Of a DNA stretch of 64,000 nucleotides, positions 20,081-27,576 are shown in pieces; the first letter of the stretch is position 1; each line of letters begins with the position of its first letter. A program made the position numbers and the translations under genes. The notes beneath the pieces are model-generated. The model had not been told where the DNA came from. It worked only from the letters and a program-made list of their open reading frames with translations, and did not search any database. The stretch comes from Shinella curvata (GTDB lineage Bacteria > Pseudomonadota > Alphaproteobacteria > Rhizobiales > Rhizobiaceae), in NCBI RefSeq assembly GCF_022899935.1, contig NZ_JALJCJ010000003.1, positions 62,001 to 126,000 on the forward strand, written 5' to 3'.

Positions 20081-20095
20081 TTAACAGTTGATTAA
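20081..20095. promoter_or_regulatory. CtrA-type box upstream of rem
   Basis: TTAA-N7-TTAA (TTAACAGTTGATTAA) centred about 99 bp before the rem start. It matches the full CtrA consensus. A looser copy with N6 spacing follows at 20167-20181. Confidence 0.65.
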
Positions 20096-20270
20096 GAATT
20101 GCGTGCCGATTTGACCTACATATAGTAGCTATCGACGCCTTTCGCCACAATTTTGCGGTGGAAAAGTTAACAAAGGTTAACGAGCAGCCTTGCCGCACCA
20201 AAAGAGGGCGCATTCCTGCCACATTACGACACAGGTCGATGAGCACCAAAAACATCAACTTTTAGTAGAA

Positions 20271-20849
20271 TTACTGGCAAAACGCTTTCGCGTTTGTCGT
20301 CCAGCTTCCATAGCCCGTCGCAACCAGATTTGCGATCACCCTGCAGACATAACGCTTCTGCGCAGGGTCGTTGTTCGGGCCCGCATGATAGCGGGCGACG
20401 GCCATGGTCCAGGTCTCATGCCTGGCGTGGAGACGCGCAAGGAAGGATGCCGCATATTCGACATTCTTGCGCGGGTCGAACATTTCCGCCGGCGACGTAA
20501 ACTGGTCGCCGTGGAAATGGTGATTGATCTGCATGCAGCCGAGGTCGATCAGCTTGGCGCCACGCGCCCGCGCCGCCTGGAAGGCCTGCAGCGCCTCTTC
20601 CTGGCTCCGGCCGAAATAGGCCTTGCCCTCAATGTTCATGGCATAGGGCTGCAGTGATCCCTTCCGGCCGGTCTCGGTGAGACCGACGGAGTAGAGGATG
20701 CCGGCCGGGATGTCGTACTTTGCCGCCGCCGCTAGGATTTCGCGCTCGCAGCTGCCCGTGGAGGCGCTTACATCAGAGGTAGACGCCGCCAGAGCGCACA
20801 GGCTGGCCGCCAGCGAGGCCAGAAGCGTTTTCCGACGTAGTGCCGTCAT
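20271..20849 (-). CDS. Flagellar-locus lytic transglycosylase (SLT domain)
   Basis: Periplasmic peptidoglycan-cleaving enzyme (192 aa). A signal peptide (residues 1-30, ALRRKTLLASLAASLCALAA) precedes an SLT domain with catalytic Glu59 in SVGLTETG, then GCMQINHHFH and ARYHAGPNN motifs. I start at the ATG 20847-20849; a longer frame upstream is not signal-like. Its first 77 bases overlap the 3' end of fliK, so it belongs to the mot-fliK operon. It probably opens the cell wall for the rod, complementing the muramidase-less FlgJ. Confidence 0.88.
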   Translation of the reverse strand: MTALRRKTLLASLAASLCALAASTSDVSASTGSCEREILAAAAKYDIPAGILYSVGLTETGRKGSLQPYAMNIEGKAYFGRSQEEALQAFQAARARGAKLIDLGCMQINHHFHGDQFTSPAEMFDPRKNVEYAASFLARLHARHETWTMAVARYHAGPNNDPAQKRYVCRVIANLVATGYGSWTTNAKAFCQ

Positions 20850-22383
20850 GGGAGGTTCCTTCGCCTGCGAAAGTGCGTGTGCCGTCTCCATTGCCGCCCT
20901 GGCGGCCATTGCCGCCTTCACGGGCCTGCGGCTGGCTGGAGAACTGCTGCTGTTGCTGCTGGGTCTGACCGTCGCCCTGCTGCTGGCCGCTGCTGCGGTC
21001 GACCGGCGACAGCTGGACACTCACCTGATCGACGGCAAAGCCGTGACCGCGAAGCGCCTTTACGATGCTCTCCTGATCGTCGCTGAGCTGGCGATAGGCT
21101 TCGGCGGTATCCACCTGCAGAGAGACGACGAGCGCATCGCCATGCAGCCGCAGCGTCGCGGTCACCATGCCGAGATCGACCGGCTTCATCTGGATTTTCA
21201 GCGTATTGACCACCTTGCCGGTCACCGCCGCCTCCGAATGGCTGAGGCCGCTGGTCGCGCTGAGCGAGGCCGCCCAGTTCGGGTCCTGCGCGATGGCCGT
21301 CGTCACCGCGCCGGCATTGCCCGTCTGCGCAAGACCGATATAGCGGCGGGATTCGAGCACGGTCACGGTTTCGACCTTCGCAGCCGTCGCCTGGTTGGCG
21401 TCGCGCACGCTCGTGCGCTCGCCGGTGCCCGAAATGCTCATGTCGAGATCGCGGCCCTTGCCGTCGGCGCGGATCAGCCGGAAGAGTTGGTCGGTATCCG
21501 ATTCGGACACGTCACCGGTTTCCACCGGCAGCGTGGCGTCCGACTGCGCAGCGGCCTGCCCCTCGCCCCGAGCGGCTGCCAGCATCTCGGCCTTCGCTGC
21601 AATCTTTTCACCTTGCGGCGCCTTCCCGTCCGGCGTAGCGCCGGATGCCGCGACCTGCGCCGCAGCGCCGATTACAACGGCCTGCGGCATGGCAGCGGGA
21701 GCGGCCAGCATTTCCAGAAGATTGCCCACATCGGTCTTGCCAGGCGCGTCTGCGCCATCCTGCCGAACGTCCTTCGTCTCTTTGGTATCCACGAGGTCTG
21801 CGGACTGGTACGCACTTTTCGTGTCCTTAGCGTCTTTCACGTCCACCGAAACAACGGAAGACCCGTTTTCGCTTCTCGTGCCTTTGGCGTTTTCCAACGC
21901 TACGAGGAGCTTGTCGACGCTCCGCGGCGTGTCGGCCGGCTTCGCCTCGGGCTGATCGCCGTCTCGCACCATCGCCTTGTCCGCAACCGGATCGTCCGTC
22001 TTGGTCTCGGGAAGCGCCCGCTGGCCGGCATCGTCCGTACGGGCACCCGCCCCTTCCGCAAAACGCGCGCCGTCCTGCTTCGAGGGGGATGCGGCACTCG
22101 CTTCCTGCAAGGCCTCGGCAAGTGCGGCAAGGTCCCGCTGACCGGTCTTGTGCGTGCCGGCGGCATGTTCGGTCTGGATCTGGTTCTGGCTCGTTGCGGC
22201 GATCGATATCCGCCCGCCCTTGCGGCCGCCGTCACCGTCGCCGTTCCTGCCCTGCAGGTTCGCGATCGTGCTGGCGAAGTCGCCCTTCTGCGCAGTGCCC
22301 GTGGCCTTGCCCTGGGCGGCCTTGCTCTTGGAGGACGTCTGCCCCTGCAGGACGCCGTTAATACCGTTGCCGATGGTGCTCAA
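20773..22383 (-). CDS. fliK: Hook-length control protein FliK (formerly MotD)
   Basis: Secreted ruler that sets hook length and switches export specificity (536 aa). Low-complexity Ala/Asp/Lys/Gln-rich N-terminal two thirds, then a FliK C-terminal domain with VVNTLKIQMKPVDLGMVTAT and LRLHGDALVVSLQVDTAEAY near residues 400-440, then a Gln/Gly-rich tail. In rhizobia this gene was first called motD. It overlaps motC upstream by four bases and the transglycosylase gene downstream by 77 bases. Confidence 0.92.
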   Translation of the reverse strand: MSTIGNGINGVLQGQTSSKSKAAQGKATGTAQKGDFASTIANLQGRNGDGDGGRKGGRISIAATSQNQIQTEHAAGTHKTGQRDLAALAEALQEASAASPSKQDGARFAEGAGARTDDAGQRALPETKTDDPVADKAMVRDGDQPEAKPADTPRSVDKLLVALENAKGTRSENGSSVVSVDVKDAKDTKSAYQSADLVDTKETKDVRQDGADAPGKTDVGNLLEMLAAPAAMPQAVVIGAAAQVAASGATPDGKAPQGEKIAAKAEMLAAARGEGQAAAQSDATLPVETGDVSESDTDQLFRLIRADGKGRDLDMSISGTGERTSVRDANQATAAKVETVTVLESRRYIGLAQTGNAGAVTTAIAQDPNWAASLSATSGLSHSEAAVTGKVVNTLKIQMKPVDLGMVTATLRLHGDALVVSLQVDTAEAYRQLSDDQESIVKALRGHGFAVDQVSVQLSPVDRSSGQQQGDGQTQQQQQQFSSQPQAREGGNGRQGGNGDGTRTFAGEGTSHDGTTSENASGLAGGQPVRSGGVYL

Positions 22384-23711
22384 CTGCCTTCTCCTTTCAA
22401 GAGCGCATCGATTGCGTCCAGCTTGGACCGACCGCTCGACACGAAGGTGTCGAAAGCCGGATCGACGCCCGCCTTCTCCTGCTGCTCTTTCTTCTCCGTC
22501 TCGGGCTCGGTGGCCGCGATCGGGATTTCCTGCGCGCCTGCGCGCGGATCCATTGCCCGGTCGGCCGTTTCAGCCTCGCTCAGTCCTTCATAGGAAGAAT
22601 CCTGTCCCTCCGCCGGAAGCGCCACCGGGGTCTCCGGAACGGTCTTCTCCACCGCAGCGCTCTGCGGCACCCGCAGCACTTCCTCGGCCACGGCCTTCGC
22701 CGCCGCTTTCAGCGCCTGATCCTTCGGCGATAGCTTGTCGTCGGGAACGGCCGCGATGGCTTCCATGGCCGTGGCGACATCGCCTGACGGCACCGAGGCA
22801 AGGCCCGAGTAGAGATCCGCCAAAACCTTGGGAACGCTTTCGCCGTCATCGGACAACATCTGGGCGCGCGTGGCGGCAAGCGTGGCAAGCTTGTTCTTCC
22901 CGGTAATCGCCGCAAGGCGCGCCATGCGCAGATAAACCTCGCGCTGGCGCGGCACATCCATGAAGGACAGAACCTCCAGAATGTCCTCCTCCTTCAGCGC
23001 GTCGAAATGATCGACGGCGAGTTTTACGAAGAGATCGGCAAACTGGCTGGCATAGGGTGAGCGCAGGTAGCGGCGCGCATAGCGGTTCGCATAGACCATG
23101 CTCTTGTCGATCCAGCCGGACTCGCTGGTGATGAAGATGGAGCGCCGCAGTGCCGCCTCCTCGACGATCGTGCCCGGCGCGACGAGCCTGGCCCAGTCGA
23201 AGTACGTCAGCGCCAGCGCCGGGTCCTTGCGGATGACAGAATTGGCCGACACGAGAGCAAGATACGGTCCGACGCGCGAGCGCTTGTATTCCGGGAAGAT
23301 TTCCGCCAGCGATCTGACGCTCTGGGTGCCACGGCCCGAGAGATAGGCCCGCAGCGCATCCGTCAGCCGGGAATCGAAATGGCCGGCGACGTCCTTCTTG
23401 ATCAGAAGCTCCAGCGTCTCCGGGTTGCCGCCGCTCATGGCATAGACGAGCGCCGCATCCACGTTGCGCGGATCGTCGAAAACAGAGGATTCGGCCGTGC
23501 GCAGCCGGTCGTCGATGGTGGTGAGCAGGAAGCGCTGCATCTCCATGGCCGAGTGATCGCCCAGCGCCACCGTGTCCTGCACATATTGCAGCGACCGGAT
23601 CATCTTGTAGGGCTCGAGATCATCGAGACCTTCGGCACGCGCGGATGCGCCGCCGGCGAGCGCCACGCAGAAAACCGTACCCGTCAGGAGAAGGCGACGA
23701 AGAAGCCCCAT
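22380..23711 (-). CDS. motC: Periplasmic motility protein MotC
   Basis: Rhizobium-specific periplasmic protein (443 aa) that binds MotB and modulates motor speed or gating. Signal peptide at residues 1-26 (LLRRLLLTGTVFCVALAGGASARA), helical repeat-rich body, charged C-terminal tail. Four-base overlap with fliK and three bases after motB. Its dedicated chaperone gene motE is at 40214-40744. Confidence 0.92.
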   Translation of the reverse strand: MGLLRRLLLTGTVFCVALAGGASARAEGLDDLEPYKMIRSLQYVQDTVALGDHSAMEMQRFLLTTIDDRLRTAESSVFDDPRNVDAALVYAMSGGNPETLELLIKKDVAGHFDSRLTDALRAYLSGRGTQSVRSLAEIFPEYKRSRVGPYLALVSANSVIRKDPALALTYFDWARLVAPGTIVEEAALRRSIFITSESGWIDKSMVYANRYARRYLRSPYASQFADLFVKLAVDHFDALKEEDILEVLSFMDVPRQREVYLRMARLAAITGKNKLATLAATRAQMLSDDGESVPKVLADLYSGLASVPSGDVATAMEAIAAVPDDKLSPKDQALKAAAKAVAEEVLRVPQSAAVEKTVPETPVALPAEGQDSSYEGLSEAETADRAMDPRAGAQEIPIAATEPETEKKEQQEKAGVDPAFDTFVSSGRSKLDAIDALLKGEGS

Positions 23712-23714
23712 CGA

Positions 23715-24929
23715 TCAGCCGCCTTCGGCCTGGATGAGGATTTCGATACGGCGGTTCGCATCGGCCATCGGATCGGCCGGAACCTTCAGGCGCCGGTCCG
23801 CAAAGCCCGTGACCTGGCTCACGCGCTTTTCCTCAAGCCCGCCGCGCACCAGCATGTAATAGGCGCTCTGCGCGCGATCCATGGAGAGCCGCCAGTTGTC
23901 GTTCTTTCCGCCGGCGAAGGGCCGGGCGTCGGTATGGCCGCGAATGGCGATCGCGCCGGGACGGCTTTCGAGGATCTTGCCGATCTTCTCCATGGCCAGC
24001 ACCATCTCCCGCTTGGGCAGCGCCGAGCCGATGTTGAACATGGGCGTGTCCATCTGGTCGGTTAGGCTGACGAGCAGGCCGCCTTCGGCAGGCGTCACGG
24101 TCAGGCCCTCCGCCAGCTTGCCGAGCGCGCCGATCTCCTTGGTGATCTCGGCCTTCAGCTTGCCGGCGTCTTCGTCTTCCTTCGTCTTCTTTTCTTCGGC
24201 AATCTTTTCGGCGTCGGCCTTTTCGCTTTCGGCCTTTGCAGCTTCCGCCTTTTCGGCGTCGTCCTTGGCCAGCGCGTCCTGTACGGTCTTGTCGCTGGCG
24301 ACGGCGACCTGCTGGCTCGCCTTGCCTTCGCTGCCGGCACTGGTCGCCTTCGAAATATCCACCTGCTGCGTCCAGAAGTCGGGATCGAACGGGTCGCGAT
24401 AGGCCTCGCCACCATCCGCTCCGGTCGCCGGGCCGGACGTGGCAGCACCACCCTCGCCCTTGGCGCTCACATTGGCCTGCTGGCCGACCTCCTGCGCAAT
24501 CTCGGAAAGAACCGAATAGGGGTTCTCGAAATAGTTCGCCTCGGAATATTGCGTCTCCTCGCCGGCCGAGGTGCTTTCTTCCTTGCCGTTCTCGGCGCCG
24601 TTGCCGGCGGCCTGCTTCTGGCCGGCTTCCTTCGACTTGTCCTGCGTCGCCTCGCCTTCCGCGCTGTTGGCGGGTTTCTTCACCGACTTGTCGGCCGGCT
24701 TGTCATCGGTCAGCTTGATCGGGTTGAAATAGGAGGCGACCGAAGCCTTCGTCTCCTCGTTTGCCGCGTTGACGAGCCACATCACGAGGAAAAACGCCAT
24801 CATGGCCGTCATGAAGTCGGCATAGGCGATTTTCCAGGCGGCCGAATGGTGGTCGCCGTCATGATCGCCATGGCGCTTGACGATGATGATCTCGTTCTTG
24901 CCGTGGTGGTGATTTTCGCCTTCGCTCAT
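23715..24929 (-). CDS. motB: Flagellar motor stator protein MotB
   Basis: Stator subunit (404 aa) that anchors MotA to peptidoglycan and conducts protons. One membrane helix (residues 32-55) with the essential proton-binding Asp38 in YADFMTAMMAFFLVMWLV. A long Ala/Glu/Lys-rich periplasmic linker spans about residues 65-255, and an OmpA-like domain follows with IAIRGHTDARPF. The cytoplasmic N-terminus is unusually His-rich (seven His in the first 28 residues). Overlaps the fliH-like gene by four bases. Confidence 0.96.
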   Translation of the reverse strand: MSEGENHHHGKNEIIIVKRHGDHDGDHHSAAWKIAYADFMTAMMAFFLVMWLVNAANEETKASVASYFNPIKLTDDKPADKSVKKPANSAEGEATQDKSKEAGQKQAAGNGAENGKEESTSAGEETQYSEANYFENPYSVLSEIAQEVGQQANVSAKGEGGAATSGPATGADGGEAYRDPFDPDFWTQQVDISKATSAGSEGKASQQVAVASDKTVQDALAKDDAEKAEAAKAESEKADAEKIAEEKKTKEDEDAGKLKAEITKEIGALGKLAEGLTVTPAEGGLLVSLTDQMDTPMFNIGSALPKREMVLAMEKIGKILESRPGAIAIRGHTDARPFAGGKNDNWRLSMDRAQSAYYMLVRGGLEEKRVSQVTGFADRRLKVPADPMADANRRIEILIQAEGG

Positions 24930-25582
24930 GCAAGCACCTTGCGTACGGTATCAGCCCAGGCCGACATCCGCGTTACCAGGACGGTTTCGCCATACTCCAC
25001 CGTCAGATCGACATCCTGCGCTTCGACATGCCGGAAGACCGGCGCGGGGTCCTCGAAACGCGCTTTCAATTGCTCGAAGAGGTTTGCCGGCCCCTTCACC
25101 GTGATCGTCACGCCTTCGCCGTCCTGCAGCCCTTCGGCAATCATGCGCGCAAGATCCGCGACGGCCCCCTTCGTCAGGATCTGGTTCATGACCGGGGCAA
25201 GCACCTGCGCGGTCTGGGCGGCGACGACATCGGCCACTTCGCCCGTCAGCATCGAGAAGCGTTCGGCGAGCGCCCTGGCATAGTCCTGCTCGTAGCGCAG
25301 GCGCTGGTTTTCCAGTTCGGCCTTGTGCGCTTCTTTCAAGGCATCCATTTCGGCGTCGAATTTGGCGTGAAGCTCAGCCTCGGCCTCCGAGCGTCCCTCT
25401 GCAAAAGCGGTGGCGCGCTCGGCTTCGACGTCAACCGGCGGCAAAGCGAGCGGCATTGCGAAAGGTTCGGCAGCGATCGTGCCTTCATCCTCTGTGCCGA
25501 AGCTCGGCGGCTGGAAGGTCGGGGCCTTGGCGCGCGGTGGTGCGCCGAAATCCTTCAGGTAGCGGGCGAGTTGTGCGCTCAT
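24926..25582 (-). CDS. FliH-like export regulator
   Basis: 218 aa cytoplasmic protein. A long charged coiled coil (about residues 50-105, Ala/Glu-rich) leads to a C-terminal domain like FliH/HrpE or V-ATPase E subunits (VTITVKGPANLFEQLKARF). FliH holds the FliI ATPase at the export gate, and no other fliH is visible in the window. It begins the motB-motC-fliK operon. Sequence match is weak by eye, so the symbol is left empty. Confidence 0.68.
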   Translation of the reverse strand: MSAQLARYLKDFGAPPRAKAPTFQPPSFGTEDEGTIAAEPFAMPLALPPVDVEAERATAFAEGRSEAEAELHAKFDAEMDALKEAHKAELENQRLRYEQDYARALAERFSMLTGEVADVVAAQTAQVLAPVMNQILTKGAVADLARMIAEGLQDGEGVTITVKGPANLFEQLKARFEDPAPVFRHVEAQDVDLTVEYGETVLVTRMSAWADTVRKVLA

Positions 25583-25765
25583 GCGCCCTCTCCCGGCTTC
25601 GCCGCGTGCCCGGCAAACGCAAACGAAGCCCGGCGGATGGACCGCGGGCCGCTATGACGCTTGCTCTCGAAAACACTGGAACCTGACAACACCGCTGACC
25701 TATCTCCACGGACACAGCGCCTTCCGGGAGGCGAAAGGCGCACAATCTTCCTGATCGTGCCACCG

Positions 25766-25787
25766 AACCTAGGCGTTCAAACTTGTG
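25766..25787 (-). promoter_or_regulatory. Shared flagellar motif upstream of the fliH-like/motBC operon
   Basis: Minus strand CACAAG-N10-TAGGTT, 184 bp before the fliH-like start. One base differs from the CGCAAG half; the TAGGTT half is perfect. Confidence 0.58.
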
Positions 25788-25808
25788 CGAGGATGAAGAT
25801 GAAGGGTG

Positions 25809-25841
25809 TTGGGCCGCGCCAGGGCAAATCGCGCGGCCCAA
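25809..25841 (-). terminator. Hairpin downstream of flagellin 1
   Basis: Ten-base inverted repeat TTGGGCCGCG / CGCGGCCCAA with a 13-nt loop, 55 bp after the flagellin stop. No T-run follows on the minus strand, so it may be a weak terminator or an mRNA-stabilising stem. Confidence 0.45.
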
Positions 25842-25896
25842 CCGCCCGTCCCGGCCGATGACCAACGGCCGGGCGGATTTCGAAACGCTTCCGCCC

Positions 25897-26865
25897 TTAC
25901 TGGCGGAACAGCTGGAGGATGTTTTCGGCGCTCGAATTGGCGATCGAGAGCGACTGGATGCCGAGCTGCTGCTGGGTCTGCAGCGCCTTGAGGCGGGTCG
26001 ATTCCTCGTTCATGTCGGCATCGACGAGACGGCCGATACCCTTGTCGATCACGTCGCCGAGGGTCGCAACGAAGCTTTCCTGCATCTCGATGCGCGTGGT
26101 GATCGCGCCGAGCGTGGAGGCGGCATTGGTCAGGTTCTTGAGCACGGCGTCCGTGACGCTGATCATGCCGTCGATTTCCTCATAGGTCGTATCGGCCCTG
26201 AGGCTAACCACGGTATCATCGTCGGGATTGCCGAGATCGTCCATATTGATGATCGCGTACGGACCATAGGCTGGCGGATCCGTCATGACGTCGGCAAGGT
26301 CGATCGGCTTGGTGAGATAGCCGCGGGTCGGATCCTCGATATCGATCAGCACGGAATTCTCCGTATTGAAGTCGAGCGTGGCGACCCTGACATTGCCGTC
26401 GGCGCTGCGAACGAAGGAGGCAACAACGGATTTGGTGCCGAGCGGATCCGTACCCGTATTATAAAGCCAGTTCTCACCCGAGAAGGAGGCCGACTGGGCC
26501 GCCGAGATAAGCTGGTTCTTCAGTTCCGTGATTTCATCGTTGATCTTGGTCTTGTCGACGCCCGGTTCGCGGGCGGCGACCAGCTTTGCCTTGATCTCGC
26601 TCATCACGTCGATGACATTTTCCAGCGACGTATAGGCGGTGTCGACCTTCGCAGCACCAAGACCCAGCGCATCGGCGACCGTCGAGATCGCGCGGTTGTC
26701 CGAACGCATCGTGGTGGCGATCGACCAGTAGGCGGCGTTGTCGGCGGCGGTTTCGACGCGCAGGCCGGAGGAAACGCGCGCCTGCGTCGTTTCGAGACTG
26801 TTGTCGATGGAACGGAGGGTCTGCAGCGCCGCCATGGCGGCGGAGTTGGTCAGAATGCTGGTCAT
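25897..26865 (-). CDS. Flagellin 1
   Basis: Filament subunit (322 aa). The N-terminal D0/D1 region TSILTNSAAMAALQTLRSID with RVSSGLRV, and the C-terminal QTQQQLGIQSLSIANSS ending in LFRQ, are standard rhizobial flagellin ends. The variable centre is short. I use the ATG at 26863-26865 (MTSILT), preceded by AGGGTAAG; an in-frame ATG 33 bases upstream lies in the conserved leader element. It is separated from flagellins 2 and 3 by the glycosylation-like island, which is unusual given that rhizobial flagellin genes are normally close together. Which fla paralogue it equals is unclear. Confidence 0.95.
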   Translation of the reverse strand: MTSILTNSAAMAALQTLRSIDNSLETTQARVSSGLRVETAADNAAYWSIATTMRSDNRAISTVADALGLGAAKVDTAYTSLENVIDVMSEIKAKLVAAREPGVDKTKINDEITELKNQLISAAQSASFSGENWLYNTGTDPLGTKSVVASFVRSADGNVRVATLDFNTENSVLIDIEDPTRGYLTKPIDLADVMTDPPAYGPYAIINMDDLGNPDDDTVVSLRADTTYEEIDGMISVTDAVLKNLTNAASTLGAITTRIEMQESFVATLGDVIDKGIGRLVDADMNEESTRLKALQTQQQLGIQSLSIANSSAENILQLFRQ

Positions 26866-26891
26866 TGGACTTACCCTGAATATGTGTCGGT

Positions 26892-26920
26892 GGGACATGC
26901 CGGAGTAAGCGGGGACCGGT
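26892..26920 (-). promoter_or_regulatory. Conserved flagellin leader element 1
   Basis: Sense strand reads ACCGG...TCCGGCATGTCCC, starting about 55 bases before the flagellin ATG. The CCGG pair and the (A/C/T)ATG(T/C)CC block recur upstream of flagellins 2 and 3. Possibly a 5' UTR hairpin and FlbT target, or a promoter. Confidence 0.5.
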
Positions 26921-26982
26921 AACGAGGAGAGTGCTCATGCGTCCGGCGCCGCTCGTTTGCCCTGGGCGCCAGTCCATCGTTC

Positions 26983-26998
26983 TTAACAAAGAGTTAAC
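26983..26998. promoter_or_regulatory. CtrA-type box A upstream of flagellin 1
   Basis: TTAACAAAGAGTTAAC, a perfect TTAA-N7-TTAAC, 118 bp before the flagellin 1 start. CtrA control is inferred from the consensus. Confidence 0.65.
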
Positions 26999-27007
26999 GT
27001 CGAATGG

Positions 27008-27023
27008 TTAACAAATGGTTAAC
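27008..27023. promoter_or_regulatory. CtrA-type box B upstream of flagellin 1
   Basis: TTAACAAATGGTTAAC, a second perfect TTAA-N7-TTAAC, ten bases from box A and thus nearly in helical register (25 bp centre to centre). Confidence 0.65.
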
Positions 27024-27267
27024 GGCATTAACGATTCAGCAATAAACATGAACAAAGGATTACCAGCCGATGGCCATTTCTTACCTAAGAATGCCCCATT
27101 TCAACTTTTAGGCGACTATCATGCAGGGCCACCATGCCTGAAAGTGGCACAAAGCCGTGCCAAACCGGCAAGCTTGCGTATCACGGCAGGTCAAAAACCA
27201 AAGAAAATTGCAAGGATGTGTTGCATCGCGTTAACGCATTTTTAGAACTTGCTGCTTAGAACTTTCA

Positions 27268-27540
27268 TTAGTTGTAAGAGTAATACCCATCCGGGCGCTT
27301 GCAACCACTGGCGTAGGGATCGGAGCCGAGATACGGCTCCGGAAGCATGATGCCCTTCCGATGCGCTGGCTCGTTCGAGTCATGTTCCAAGTAAACATTG
27401 AATCGTCCGTCAGGACACCCGAATTGCGTCGCAATAGCGGGTCCGACCGGACGTCCAACGCTGCAGCAAGCGCAGGACATGCTGAGTCTTCCATGGAGTG
27501 ACCGTGCCGGTCCTTCCGTGACGTCGACTCGCAGGGACAT
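27268..27540 (-). CDS. Doubtful small ORF, possibly a gene remnant
   Basis: 90 codons, Cys/Gly/Pro/Tyr-rich toward the end (GCPDGRFNVYLEHDSNEPAH and a C-terminal Pro/Tyr/Gly-rich tail). The second half looks protein-like, but I do not recognise it and no good ribosome site precedes the first ATG. It lies inside an intergenic region that should contain the repeat-gene promoter. Could be a remnant of a former gene or chance. Confidence 0.25.
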   Translation of the reverse strand: MSLRVDVTEGPARSLHGRLSMSCACCSVGRPVGPAIATQFGCPDGRFNVYLEHDSNEPAHRKGIMLPEPYLGSDPYASGCKRPDGYYSYN

Positions 27541-27576
27541 GACGTTTGTGGACAGCCAACCATCAAGGGCGCGTTC

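Larger units (their letters stand above)
25583..25896. other. Intergenic region between fliH-like gene and flagellin 1
   Basis: About 314 bp holding a copy of the shared flagellar motif (25766-25787) that would drive the fliH-like/mot operon, and a GC-rich hairpin (25809-25841) after flagellin 1. No gene seen. Confidence 0.6.
26866..27576. other. Flagellin 1 / repeat-protein intergenic region
   Basis: 711 bp, clearly more AT-rich than its flanks from about 26980 to 27290. It contains the flagellin leader element, two perfect CtrA-type boxes, and a doubtful small open frame (27268-27540, minus). It should hold divergent promoters for flagellin 1 and the repeat-protein gene. Confidence 0.6.

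Noticed and set aside
20698-22593. 631-codon plus-strand frame opposite fliK
   Set aside because: Antisense shadow; fliK has the C-terminal domain and operon overlaps.
27166-27187. Further copy of the shared flagellar motif upstream of flagellin 1 (CTTGCG at about 27174)
   Set aside because: The second half does not match TAGGTT at N10, and it lies over 300 bp from the flagellin start.
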